The notes under the pieces were generated by a model. It ran no database searches. It was not told the origin of the DNA and was given only the letters and a program-made list of their open reading frames with translations. Made by a program: the position numbers and the translations under genes. This document shows positions 1 through 7,519 of a stretch of DNA of 64,000 bases, piece after piece; positions within the stretch are counted from its first letter, which is position 1; every line of letters starts with the position of its first letter. This DNA is from Lutibacter oceani (GTDB lineage: Bacteria; Bacteroidota; Bacteroidia; Flavobacteriales; Flavobacteriaceae). The DNA is taken from the NCBI RefSeq assembly GCF_003384935.1, contig NZ_QTTQ01000010.1:804622-868621 (forward strand), in the 5' to 3' direction.

Positions 1-2
1 TA

Positions 3-800
3 GATGCCTCTAATGTAAATAAATATCCTGAGGCACTAATAACTCCAGAAGAATCTAGAAAAGGAATACCTAATCGAAAATTTGTAATGGTTATTGATTT
101 GGCAAAATGTAAAAATGCCAGAAAATGTGTTGAAGGTTGTCAAAAAGCTCACAAACTAGATTATAATGAAGAGTTTATGAAAGTTCAGTTGATACAAGAC
201 AATCCTGAAGCTTCTCCATATTGGTTACCAAAACCTTGTTTTCATTGTGATGAACCACCTTGTGTAACTGTTTGCCCAACCGGAGCAACATTTAAACGTG
301 AAGATGGTATTGTATTAGTAGACAATGATCGTTGCATTGGTTGTAAATTCTGTATTACAAGTTGCCCATATTCTGCTCGTCAATTTAATTGGGGGCATAA
401 AGAAAAATTTGATGATAAATCACAACCTTATTCTCCAGAAACAAGTGTTCCGGCAGCAGAAGGTACTGTTATGAAATGTGATTTTTGTCCAGATATGTTA
501 CGTCAAGGTAAATTACCACATTGTGCACAATCTTGCCCAATGGGTGTTATTTATTTTGGTGATAAAAATGAAGATATTGTAACAAATGGTGAAGAAACAG
601 TTCGTTTCTCACAATTAATTAAAGACCGAGGTGGTTATCGCCATTTAGAACATTTAGGTACAAAACCTAATGTATATTATTTACCAGCAGTAAACAGACA
701 ATTCCCATTAGAACGTGGATTTAATGTTGAAGAAGATATAATTGAACGCTATAAAGATGTACCATTTGTTCAAGATTTAAAAAAACAAGGTAAAATTTAA
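3..800 (+). CDS. Four-cluster ferredoxin-like electron-transfer subunit (PsrB/HybA/NrfC type), 5' partial
   Basis: The reading frame is open to the left edge of the window, so the N-terminus, probably with a Tat signal as in the paralogue at 4229, is missing. The first internal ATG, at 87, is not the start, because the residues before it (GIPNRKFV) match the paralogue. Cys motifs for four Fe-S clusters are visible: CKNARKCVEGC, CFHC-x4-C-x3-CP, CIGCKFC-x3-CP and CDFC-x11-C-x3-CP. The first lacks its usual second Cys (Ala instead). Such proteins pass electrons between an NrfD-type membrane protein and a catalytic or cytochrome partner in the periplasm. The nrfD-like gene follows after 17 bp. 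The catalytic partner, if any, would lie left of the window. Confidence 0.9.
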   Translation, partial: DASNVNKYPEALITPEESRKGIPNRKFVMVIDLAKCKNARKCVEGCQKAHKLDYNEEFMKVQLIQDNPEASPYWLPKPCFHCDEPPCVTVCPTGATFKREDGIVLVDNDRCIGCKFCITSCPYSARQFNWGHKEKFDDKSQPYSPETSVPAAEGTVMKCDFCPDMLRQGKLPHCAQSCPMGVIYFGDKNEDIVTNGEETVRFSQLIKDRGGYRHLEHLGTKPNVYYLPAVNRQFPLERGFNVEEDIIERYKDVPFVQDLKKQGKI

Positions 801-817
801 TTTCAAAACTCTTAATT

Positions 818-2161
818 ATGAATATAGAAAATAGAAAAAGAGAATTGGCTAAAGAATTTTCTCCTATGTTAGAAAAAACTACCAAAACTTCTAAAATTTG
901 GATTGGATTTTTAATCGCTGTAATTTTAGTTGGAGTATATGCCTTTTTTGTTCAATTATTTAAAGGCCATATTGTTACTGGAATGAGAGACAATGTAGTA
1001 TGGGGTATTTATATTATAAATTTTATATTTTTCGTATGCCTAAGCTATTCAGGAGCTTTTATTTCAGGTATTCTACACTTTTTTAAAACACCTTGGAAAA
1101 ATTCAGTTTCAAGAATTGTTGAAATAATTACGGTCTTGTCTTTAATTATAGGACCTATATTTATTTTATTGTGTATTGGACGATTAGATAGACTTCATTA
1201 TTTATTTATTTACCCAAGAATTCAATCTCCAATTACTTGGGATATTATAGCTATTATGACCGATTTAATAGGTTGTTTCATCTATTTATACCTAACATTT
1301 ATTCCTGATTTTGCAATTTTACGTGACAATAGTGAAAACGCTTCAAAATGGAGACAAAAAGTTTATAAATTTTTAGCAATTGGTTACCAAGATACAACAA
1401 CACAAAGAGAAAAGCTTCATAAAATAACACGTACAATGTCAGCAATGGTTATTGCTTTGGCAATTGTTGCTTACTCTGTGCTTGCTTGGATTTTTAGCTT
1501 AACGCTACAACCAGGATGGAACAGTTCCATTTTTGCACCATATTTTATAATTGCGGGCTTATATTCTGGTATAGGGGTAATAATAATTGCAATGTATCTT
1601 ATTAGAAAATATTACCATTTAGAACATTATATCAGAAAAGTACATTTTATTGGAGCTGGAATCATTCTATTAGTAGTTTCATTATTATTTGGATATTTTA
1701 CTTTTAGCGAATATTTTTCACGCTGGTTCAGTCATAAAATACATGATACCAATCTTTTAAATACATTATTTACAAGATATTTTTGGGTGTTTATTTTCGC
1801 TAATTACATTGGTGTATTAGTTCCGATCGTAATCTTATTCTTTAAAAAATTTAGAACTATAAAATCTATCACCTTTGCAGCTATTGTTGCTGTTATTGGA
1901 TTATGGTTTAACCGTTATTTAATAGTTGTTCCAACTTTAGAAACACCTTATTTACCAATTCAAGATACAAGAGAAGAATTTGTTCATTATACTGCAACCT
2001 GGATTGAGTGGGCTTTAAGTTTTGCAGGGGTTGCAGCATTTATTTTATTCTTTATTTTAATTATGAAATTAGTGCCTGTTATTCCAATGTCAGGAATTAT
2101 AGATAACGAACGTGAACAAAAAATGAGTAAAAAATCTTTTAAAAAAATTGTAACTGAGTAA
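818..2161 (+). CDS. NrfD/PsrC-type integral membrane quinone-interacting subunit
   Basis: This 447-residue polytopic protein has about nine or ten hydrophobic segments between residues 25 and 435, with the start of the fold marked by WGIYIINFIFF. It is the size of HybB/PsrC-like NrfD proteins. The family anchors a periplasmic Fe-S protein and exchanges electrons with menaquinone or menaquinol. It lies 17 bp after the Fe-S gene and 19 bp before the anchored partner gene, so the three are probably one transcript. The second module carries a paralogue at 5197. Whether it oxidises or reduces quinone cannot be read from sequence. Confidence 0.88.
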   Translation: MNIENRKRELAKEFSPMLEKTTKTSKIWIGFLIAVILVGVYAFFVQLFKGHIVTGMRDNVVWGIYIINFIFFVCLSYSGAFISGILHFFKTPWKNSVSRIVEIITVLSLIIGPIFILLCIGRLDRLHYLFIYPRIQSPITWDIIAIMTDLIGCFIYLYLTFIPDFAILRDNSENASKWRQKVYKFLAIGYQDTTTQREKLHKITRTMSAMVIALAIVAYSVLAWIFSLTLQPGWNSSIFAPYFIIAGLYSGIGVIIIAMYLIRKYYHLEHYIRKVHFIGAGIILLVVSLLFGYFTFSEYFSRWFSHKIHDTNLLNTLFTRYFWVFIFANYIGVLVPIVILFFKKFRTIKSITFAAIVAVIGLWFNRYLIVVPTLETPYLPIQDTREEFVHYTATWIEWALSFAGVAAFILFFILIMKLVPVIPMSGIIDNEREQKMSKKSFKKIVTE

Positions 2162-2180
2162 TTTAATAAAGTTAGAAATT

Positions 2181-3095
2181 ATGAAAAGTATAAACTACAA
2201 ATACACCATTATTACTTCACTTCTTATTGCTTTTTTATTCAGTTTTAATGGCTTTTCACAAGAAGATGAAGCAACTGATGCAAGCAGCTATAAAATGAGA
2301 TTTAATTTTAAGACTGTTAAACAGTACGATAATTCTCGTTTGCTTGAGGTAAGTTTTATTGGGCAAAACAAAAAAGATAGAAAAGATAAAATTCCTGTTT
2401 TTGATGCAGTAATTAAATTTTATAATAATGATAATTTATTAGGAGAATCAAAAACTTCTGATGAAGGTATTGCTCAGTTTGCGGTTCCGGGAAATCAAAT
2501 TTATATTACTGATGAAGATGGATACATTAATCTTACAGCTAAATTTGAAGGATCTGACGGTTTAGATGAAGAGGAGGAAGAAATTCAAGTAAAGGATTTA
2601 TTCTTAGAATTAAATTTAGAAGAAATTGATAGTGTTAAAACTGTTTTAGTAAAAGCTTTTACGATAGATAGTTTAGGAGTTGAAATTCCTCTGGAAGAAG
2701 CTGATTTAATAATTTCTGTTGGTGGAATGATTTCCAAAATGAAATTAGAGGAAGGTACTATTGAAGACGGTGAATTTGAATTTGAATTCCCTACAGATAT
2801 ACCTGGTGATGTAAATGGTGACATTCTGGTATATTCAATTATTACAGATAATGATGATTTTGGAAATGTAATTCAACAAAAAACTGTAAATTGGGGTAAC
2901 ATAAAAACTAAAATTGTAAAAGAAGATAATAAATTATGGTCTGAAGCAGCTCCAATATGGATGTATATTGTTTTAACAATTTTATTGGTTGGGGTTTGGG
3001 CTAATTATTTATATACAGCTATAAATTTATTTAAAATTAAAAAAGAAGGGAAGGAAATTGAATTAAAAGAAACAGAATTAAACACAGAACATTAA
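2181..3095 (+). CDS. Module-specific exported protein with C-terminal membrane anchor, unknown family
   Basis: Not recognised as a named family. The 304 residues begin with a signal peptide (about residues 1-27, ending GFSQ). Two acidic beta-rich domains follow (about 35-140 and 150-245) that resemble Ig-like or carboxypeptidase-regulatory-like folds. One strong transmembrane helix near residues 257-285 ends in a lysine-rich tail. Most of the chain should therefore sit in the periplasm, held at the membrane beside the NrfD protein. The paralogue at 6516 has the same layout and shares a DD(F/Y)G stretch just before the anchor. Always being third in the module suggests a structural or docking subunit; this is inference. 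Confidence 0.75.
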   Translation: MKSINYKYTIITSLLIAFLFSFNGFSQEDEATDASSYKMRFNFKTVKQYDNSRLLEVSFIGQNKKDRKDKIPVFDAVIKFYNNDNLLGESKTSDEGIAQFAVPGNQIYITDEDGYINLTAKFEGSDGLDEEEEEIQVKDLFLELNLEEIDSVKTVLVKAFTIDSLGVEIPLEEADLIISVGGMISKMKLEEGTIEDGEFEFEFPTDIPGDVNGDILVYSIITDNDDFGNVIQQKTVNWGNIKTKIVKEDNKLWSEAAPIWMYIVLTILLVGVWANYLYTAINLFKIKKEGKEIELKETELNTEH

Positions 3096-3119
3096 ACAAA
3101 TTAAAATTATCAAATTAAT

Positions 3120-3127
3120 TACTTTTG
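3120..3127 (+). promoter_or_regulatory. Candidate -7 promoter box for the cytochrome c gene
   Basis: TACTTTTG matches the Bacteroidota TAnnTTTG -7 consensus and lies 48 bp before the cytochrome c start. No clear -33 TTTG was found, so the call rests on the -7 box alone. Confidence 0.35.
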
Positions 3128-3175
3128 TGGTATCTTTTTTGATATTATTATTATAACAAACAAAAAAAACTAAAA

Positions 3176-3574
3176 ATGAAAACACTTAAAACATTAATGA
3201 TTATTGGGATTATAACTATAGGCCTTTTTGCATTTAAATCTATTGATCAAGATGAATGGAAAGTACCAGCTAAATATGAAAAAATGACAAACCCAGAAGA
3301 AGCTAGTAAAGAAAATGTAGCTATTGGAAAATCTATGTATTCTAAACATTGTAAATCTTGTCATGGTAGTAAAGGTTATGGAGACGGACCAAAAGCTGAT
3401 GAAGTTGATGGAGATTTAGGAGATTTTTCTACTGAAGAATTCCAAGCTCAATCTGATGGGGCATTATTTTACAAAAGTTACATAGGACGTAATGATATGC
3501 CAAACTTCGAAAAGAAAATGAGCGAAGAAGACATGTGGCTTACAATTCATTATATGAGAACTTTAGCTGAATAG
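3176..3574 (+). CDS. Small class I c-type cytochrome, exported
   Basis: This 132-residue protein has an N-terminal hydrophobic signal (residues 1-22). It has one heme c site, HCKSCHGSKGYGDG, and a likely Met ligand in NDMPNF near the C-terminus. This is a monoheme periplasmic cytochrome of the usual 80-100 residue fold plus signal. It sits 80 bp after the first NrfD module and is closed off by a strong terminator, so it probably serves as the soluble electron partner of that module. The direct partner is inferred from position only. Confidence 0.9.
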   Translation: MKTLKTLMIIGIITIGLFAFKSIDQDEWKVPAKYEKMTNPEEASKENVAIGKSMYSKHCKSCHGSKGYGDGPKADEVDGDLGDFSTEEFQAQSDGALFYKSYIGRNDMPNFEKKMSEEDMWLTIHYMRTLAE

Positions 3575-3594
3575 CATAATCAAATATTTGAAAT

Positions 3595-3632
3595 AAAAAA
3601 ACAGAACAATTTAAATTGTTCTGTTTTTTTTT
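3595..3632 (+). terminator. Rho-independent terminator after the cytochrome c gene
   Basis: A perfect 24-nt palindrome at 3601-3624 (arms ACAGAACAATTT/AAATTGTTCTGT) is followed directly by a run of T. It ends the first respiratory module and separates it from the second. Confidence 0.85.
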
Positions 3633-3941
3633 ACTTTAAATTTAAATATATATCCCATTAATTTATTCCAAAAATATACTTTTTTATCCCTCTTTCCTGT
3701 TAAATAAATAACAACTAAAAAATAAAAAAATCGATTTTTTTTTCAATATAAATTCAAATAATACAACTTCATAAATGTAACTAATGTGACATAAAAAATT
3801 ATTTCACAATAAACAACAATTACAATTACTTGTTTTTCAGTTACTTACGTTTTTAGGCGTATGATTTTTATCATACATTTTCAGAGATATTATTTTTAAC
3901 TTACTATATCTTAATAAATTAACTCTTAAATATTCTAAATA
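3633..3941 (+). other. Intergenic control region before the second respiratory module
   Basis: About 310 bp, very AT-rich, with no ORF of note. The one clear element is the FNR-like palindrome at 3859-3876, listed separately. No TAnnTTTG box with good spacing was found. Confidence 0.5.
3859..3876 (+). promoter_or_regulatory. FNR/CRP-type palindrome upstream of the second module
   Basis: Perfect arms GTATGAT and ATCATAC are separated by TTTT. The core TGAT-N4-ATCA has exactly the half-site spacing of FNR boxes (TTGAT-N4-ATCAA). It lies 65 bp before the ATG at 3942, which would allow an activator position near -41 for a start site around 3909. The binding protein is not in the window. A plain hairpin is the alternative. 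Confidence 0.55.
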
Positions 3942-4211
3942 ATGAAGAGTCTGCCTACTAAAACATTATCTATTTCCAGAAGACGATTGTTACCATTATT
4001 AGGCAGTGTTTTTTTAATTCCATTTTTTGGTTTTAAAAACTCCCCAGAAAAATCTTCTATGCTAATAATAAATAATGAAGAATATAAAACATTGCTAAAA
4101 CCAGATGGAACAATTGTAAAAATTAAGGCTAGCTCTCTAAAAAATGCTAAAATAATTAAAAAAAATATTTCAAATAAATCATTTCTTAATTGGCTTGGTA
4201 AAAAAATTTAA
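3942..4211 (+). CDS. Small Tat-signal protein, leader gene of the second module
   Basis: An 89-residue protein of no recognised family. A twin-arginine motif (SRRRLLPLLG, residues 12-21) and a hydrophobic stretch predict folded export. There are no Cys residues, so it carries no Fe-S cluster of its own. After the signal it has KPDGTIVKIKASSL, which resembles TTDGTLIQVDSSEV of the next protein; both DGT triplets fall at residues 55-57. It therefore looks like a copy of the N-terminal region of the Fe-S subunit without the ferredoxin part. It lies 17 bp before that gene and is probably co-transcribed. It may be a small accessory subunit or a chaperone-like leader. Confidence 0.65.
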   Translation: MKSLPTKTLSISRRRLLPLLGSVFLIPFFGFKNSPEKSSMLIINNEEYKTLLKPDGTIVKIKASSLKNAKIIKKNISNKSFLNWLGKKI

Positions 4212-4228
4212 TTCAATCTTCAAAAATT

Positions 4229-5200
4229 ATGGGAAATATTAATAAAAACTCAAGACGTAAATTTATTGAAAAAGGATTAAAATTAGGATTAGTAACTGCC
4301 GTAAGTGGATTTGGGATATCAAAAATTGTTTCTAAAACTATTGCGAAAACAAGTATTCCTCCTAGTAATAAAATTGAATTAATGACTACAGATGGAACAT
4401 TAATTCAGGTAGATTCATCTGAAGTTGTGGAAATGAATCATTCAAAAAAACTAGATGATTATAACGTGAGAGAAGGAATGCCTGACAGAAAATTTGTTAT
4501 GGTAATTGATTTAGCAAAGTGTAAAAATGCTTTAAAATGCCAAAAAGCATGTAACAAACATCATTATATTACTGGAGATCATGCTTGGCTTAAAGTGTAT
4601 AAAATGCAAGAAGATGTAGATACGGCTCCATACTGGATGCCAACTACATGTATGCATTGCGATCACCCAGCTTGTGTTACGGTTTGTCCTGTTGATGCTA
4701 CTTTTAAAAGAAGAGATGGCTTGGTATTAATTGATAATGAACGTTGTATTGGTTGTCGTTTCTGTATGGCCGCCTGTCCATATTCTACACGTGTATTCAA
4801 TTGGAGCGAACCAAATCAAGGTGAAATATCTATGCTCATGGAAATGGAACATCAAACCCACAACACTGCAGAATTTGCTGGATTACCTAGTGTTAAAGGA
4901 ACTGTTGACAAATGTGATTTTTGTCCACATGCTATAAAACAAAATGAACTGCCACATTGCGTTACAGCTTGCCCAAACGGTGTTTTTTATTTTGGTGACA
5001 AATATGAAGATACAGTTACAAATGGTTCTGAATCTTTACGCTTAAGTAAATTATTAAAAGATAAAGATGGCTATAGATTAATGGAAAGCTTAGGTACAAA
5101 ACCAAGTGTATATTACTTACCTCCTGTGGATAGATTGGTAGATTTTGAAGAAGGTTTAGAGCATTATACTGATTTTAGATCTGTTGATAAACCTGAATGA
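4229..5200 (+). CDS. Tat-exported four-cluster ferredoxin-like subunit (PsrB/HybA/NrfC type)
   Basis: A 323-residue protein starting with a canonical Tat signal (SRRKFIEKG, residues 8-16). Cluster motifs are C98-x5-C104-x3-C108 with Ala101 where the second Cys should be; C141, C144, C149, C153; C173, C176, C179, C183; and C229, C232, C244, C248. That gives 15 of the 16 usual ligands. The CxxAxxC pattern is typical of [3Fe-4S] sites. It is paralogous to the partial gene at the left edge. The stop overlaps the next start (ATGA), so translation is coupled to the NrfD subunit. Confidence 0.92.
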   Translation: MGNINKNSRRKFIEKGLKLGLVTAVSGFGISKIVSKTIAKTSIPPSNKIELMTTDGTLIQVDSSEVVEMNHSKKLDDYNVREGMPDRKFVMVIDLAKCKNALKCQKACNKHHYITGDHAWLKVYKMQEDVDTAPYWMPTTCMHCDHPACVTVCPVDATFKRRDGLVLIDNERCIGCRFCMAACPYSTRVFNWSEPNQGEISMLMEMEHQTHNTAEFAGLPSVKGTVDKCDFCPHAIKQNELPHCVTACPNGVFYFGDKYEDTVTNGSESLRLSKLLKDKDGYRLMESLGTKPSVYYLPPVDRLVDFEEGLEHYTDFRSVDKPE

Positions 5201-6519
5201 TTATGAAATATTCTGATAAATTAATTAAGGATTTAGCACCTCAAAAATTTGGTAAATTAGGTGTTATTTGGACTTGGACACTTATTGTAATCAGTGTAAT
5301 TGGCATTATTGCATATATTGATCAGGTAATTAAAGGACAAGTAGTAACTAACATGAATGACTATGCCTTGTGGGGAATATATATTTCAAACTTTGTATTT
5401 TTTGTGGCAACAAGTTTTGTTGGCTCCGTTACTGTAGCTGTACTGAGATTAACCAATAATTCTTGGAGAACACCTATTGTTAGAATTGCTGAAATAATTT
5501 CTGTTGCAGCAATAATTATGGCCGGTATTACTATTATGATTGATATGGGTAGGCCTGATAGGTTATTAAGTCTGTTTATTCATGGAAGAATGCAATCCCC
5601 AATTATTTGGGATGTTATTATCATTCCTACGTATATTATAATTAGCTTATTATTGTTATATTTTCCGCTTCTTCCAGATTTAGCCATACTAAAAAAACAC
5701 TTCAAAGAAAAACAACCTACATTAAGCAAATGGTATGGAAAATTATCTTTGAATTGGACAGGAAGCGCTGCTCAAAAAAGGATTCAACTTAAATCTATTC
5801 ATGTACTTATAATATTAATTATACCTGCAGGTTTTATTTTACAAACAATTGATGCTTGGTTATTTTCTACATTATTTAGAGTAGGTTGGGATAGCACTAA
5901 TATGGGAGCTTACTTTATTTCAGGAGCCTCAGTTGCTGGTGTTGGAGCACTTGTAGCAGTAATTTATGTAATTAGAAAAGCATATAAATTAGAGAATTAT
6001 ATAACAGATTTTCATTTTGACAAATTGGGGAAATTTCTAGTATTAACCTGCCTAATTTATCTGTACTTTAATATTAATGAATATTTAATACCTGAATTTA
6101 CTTCAAAAAAAGAAGAAATTACCCATATAAATGTTTTGGTTTCCGGTGAATATGCACCGTTATTCTGGTTTGTTATAATTGGAGGTTTAATGATACCAAT
6201 TATCGTTTTATTATTTAAAAAAGGAAGAAAACCTCTACCAATGTTTTTAATGGGTGTACTTGTAGTTGTTGGTTCATGGTGGAAACGATATCTTATAGTT
6301 ACTCCAACATTATTACATCCCTTTTTACCAATACAAGGAGTACCTGAATCATGGCATCATTATTTTCCAAGTTTACACGAATGGCTTATAACAAGTGCAA
6401 CATTAGCAATGTGTCTACTAATTATTACTATATTAATAAGGTATTTACCAATTATACCAATTCAAAAAACAGCTGATGAACAAGAAATATTAGATAATAA
6501 CAAAAATACAATATCATGA
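5197..6519 (+). CDS. NrfD/PsrC-type integral membrane quinone-interacting subunit (second copy)
   Basis: A 440-residue polytopic protein paralogous to the one at 818, with matching features such as WGIYISNFVFF and LPIQGVPESWHHY. It has about nine or ten transmembrane segments. It takes or gives electrons to the quinone pool for the Tat-exported Fe-S protein before it. Its ATG overlaps the upstream stop by four bases. A second ATG lies two codons later, so the exact start is open. The downstream gene also overlaps by four bases, so the module is one tightly coupled operon. Confidence 0.88.
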   Translation: MIMKYSDKLIKDLAPQKFGKLGVIWTWTLIVISVIGIIAYIDQVIKGQVVTNMNDYALWGIYISNFVFFVATSFVGSVTVAVLRLTNNSWRTPIVRIAEIISVAAIIMAGITIMIDMGRPDRLLSLFIHGRMQSPIIWDVIIIPTYIIISLLLLYFPLLPDLAILKKHFKEKQPTLSKWYGKLSLNWTGSAAQKRIQLKSIHVLIILIIPAGFILQTIDAWLFSTLFRVGWDSTNMGAYFISGASVAGVGALVAVIYVIRKAYKLENYITDFHFDKLGKFLVLTCLIYLYFNINEYLIPEFTSKKEEITHINVLVSGEYAPLFWFVIIGGLMIPIIVLLFKKGRKPLPMFLMGVLVVVGSWWKRYLIVTPTLLHPFLPIQGVPESWHHYFPSLHEWLITSATLAMCLLIITILIRYLPIIPIQKTADEQEILDNNKNTIS

Positions 6520-7394
6520 AAAATCAATTTAACATACGTAAACTTTTTCTGATATTACCATTAATATTTACATACAGCTTAGTTTTTCAACAGTTAAATG
6601 CACAAAATGATAAAAAAAACAGCATTAGAATAAGTGTAAATTATGTGAAAATAATGAATGAAAAAGTGTTTTTTGAAATTAAAACAACTTCAAAAATCAA
6701 TAAAAAAACAATTGGTGTTCCTAACCTTGATTTAACTGTTTACAATGAATTCGATAATACATCAATCTTATTAAGTCGTTTAACCACAGATATGGATGGT
6801 AAAAGTATATATCATTTAGAAAATTTAAATTCTATTCAAACTGATTCAACTAATTTATATACTATAAAAATTTATTTTGAAGGAAATGAATCATTTAAAA
6901 AAACACATAAAATTATTAGCTTAAAAGATGCCGATATTAATGCAAAATTAATTACAAAAGATAGTGTAAATTATATAATTGCAACCTTAAGAGATAAAGC
7001 AACTAACAAACCCATTGAATCCGAACCACTTACCATTCAAGTACAAAGACTATTTAGACCTTTTGAACTTGGAAAAAAATTAAATTTCACAGATGAAAAC
7101 GGAACTATTAATATTCCAATAGAAAATAAAATACCTGCTGTTGACGGAATTTTAACATTTGAAGTTGTCCTTAAAGAACATGATGATTATGGAACTGTTA
7201 AAGCATTAATTAAAGCTCCTATTGGTGTTCCAATTGTTGAAGAATCAACTTTTAATGAAAGAACCATGTGGTCACCTAGAAATAAAACTCCAATATTTTT
7301 ATTAATAATTCCTAATCTATTAACATTTGGTATGTGGAGTATTATAATTTATTTAATTGTAAACCTTTTTAAAATACTTAAATCTTCAACTTAA
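6516..7394 (+). CDS. Module-specific exported protein with C-terminal membrane anchor (second copy)
   Basis: 292 residues, unknown family. It has a signal peptide (residues 1-29, ending LNAQ), two beta-rich domains (about 33-140 and 145-240) and one transmembrane helix near residues 262-285 followed by a short basic tail. The layout matches the protein at 2181, but overall similarity is low. The shared pieces are HDDYGTV/NDDFGNV and a tryptophan-containing stretch just before the helix. It starts in a four-base overlap with the NrfD gene. The same order in both modules is the main evidence that it is a real subunit. Confidence 0.75.
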   Translation: MKNQFNIRKLFLILPLIFTYSLVFQQLNAQNDKKNSIRISVNYVKIMNEKVFFEIKTTSKINKKTIGVPNLDLTVYNEFDNTSILLSRLTTDMDGKSIYHLENLNSIQTDSTNLYTIKIYFEGNESFKKTHKIISLKDADINAKLITKDSVNYIIATLRDKATNKPIESEPLTIQVQRLFRPFELGKKLNFTDENGTINIPIENKIPAVDGILTFEVVLKEHDDYGTVKALIKAPIGVPIVEESTFNERTMWSPRNKTPIFLLIIPNLLTFGMWSIIIYLIVNLFKILKSST

Positions 7395-7460
7395 AATAAA
7401 ATTTTATTTTTAAGTTGAGAAAACTTTGGAACCAAATTTATTATGCCTTGAAGATTAAAT

Positions 7461-7506
7461 AAACATAAAAAAGCCGAACAAAAAATTGTTAGGCTTTTTT
7501 ATGTTT
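7461..7506. terminator. Bidirectional terminator between the respiratory module and the heme operon
   Basis: Arms of 15 nt (7461-7475 and 7492-7506, AAACATAAAAAAGCC and its complement) enclose a second inner stem AACAA/TTGTT. A- and T-runs on the two sides serve the convergent genes 6516 (+) and hemN (-). Confidence 0.88.
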
Positions 7507-7519
7507 ATTTTAAAAATTT

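Noticed and set aside
87..800. ATG at 87 as the start of the first gene
   Set aside because: The frame is open to base 3 and the residues before the ATG match the paralogue at 4229, so the gene is cut by the window edge.
4731..4937. Short ORF inside the second Fe-S gene
   Set aside because: It is an out-of-frame shadow with no motif and lies wholly inside a strongly supported gene.
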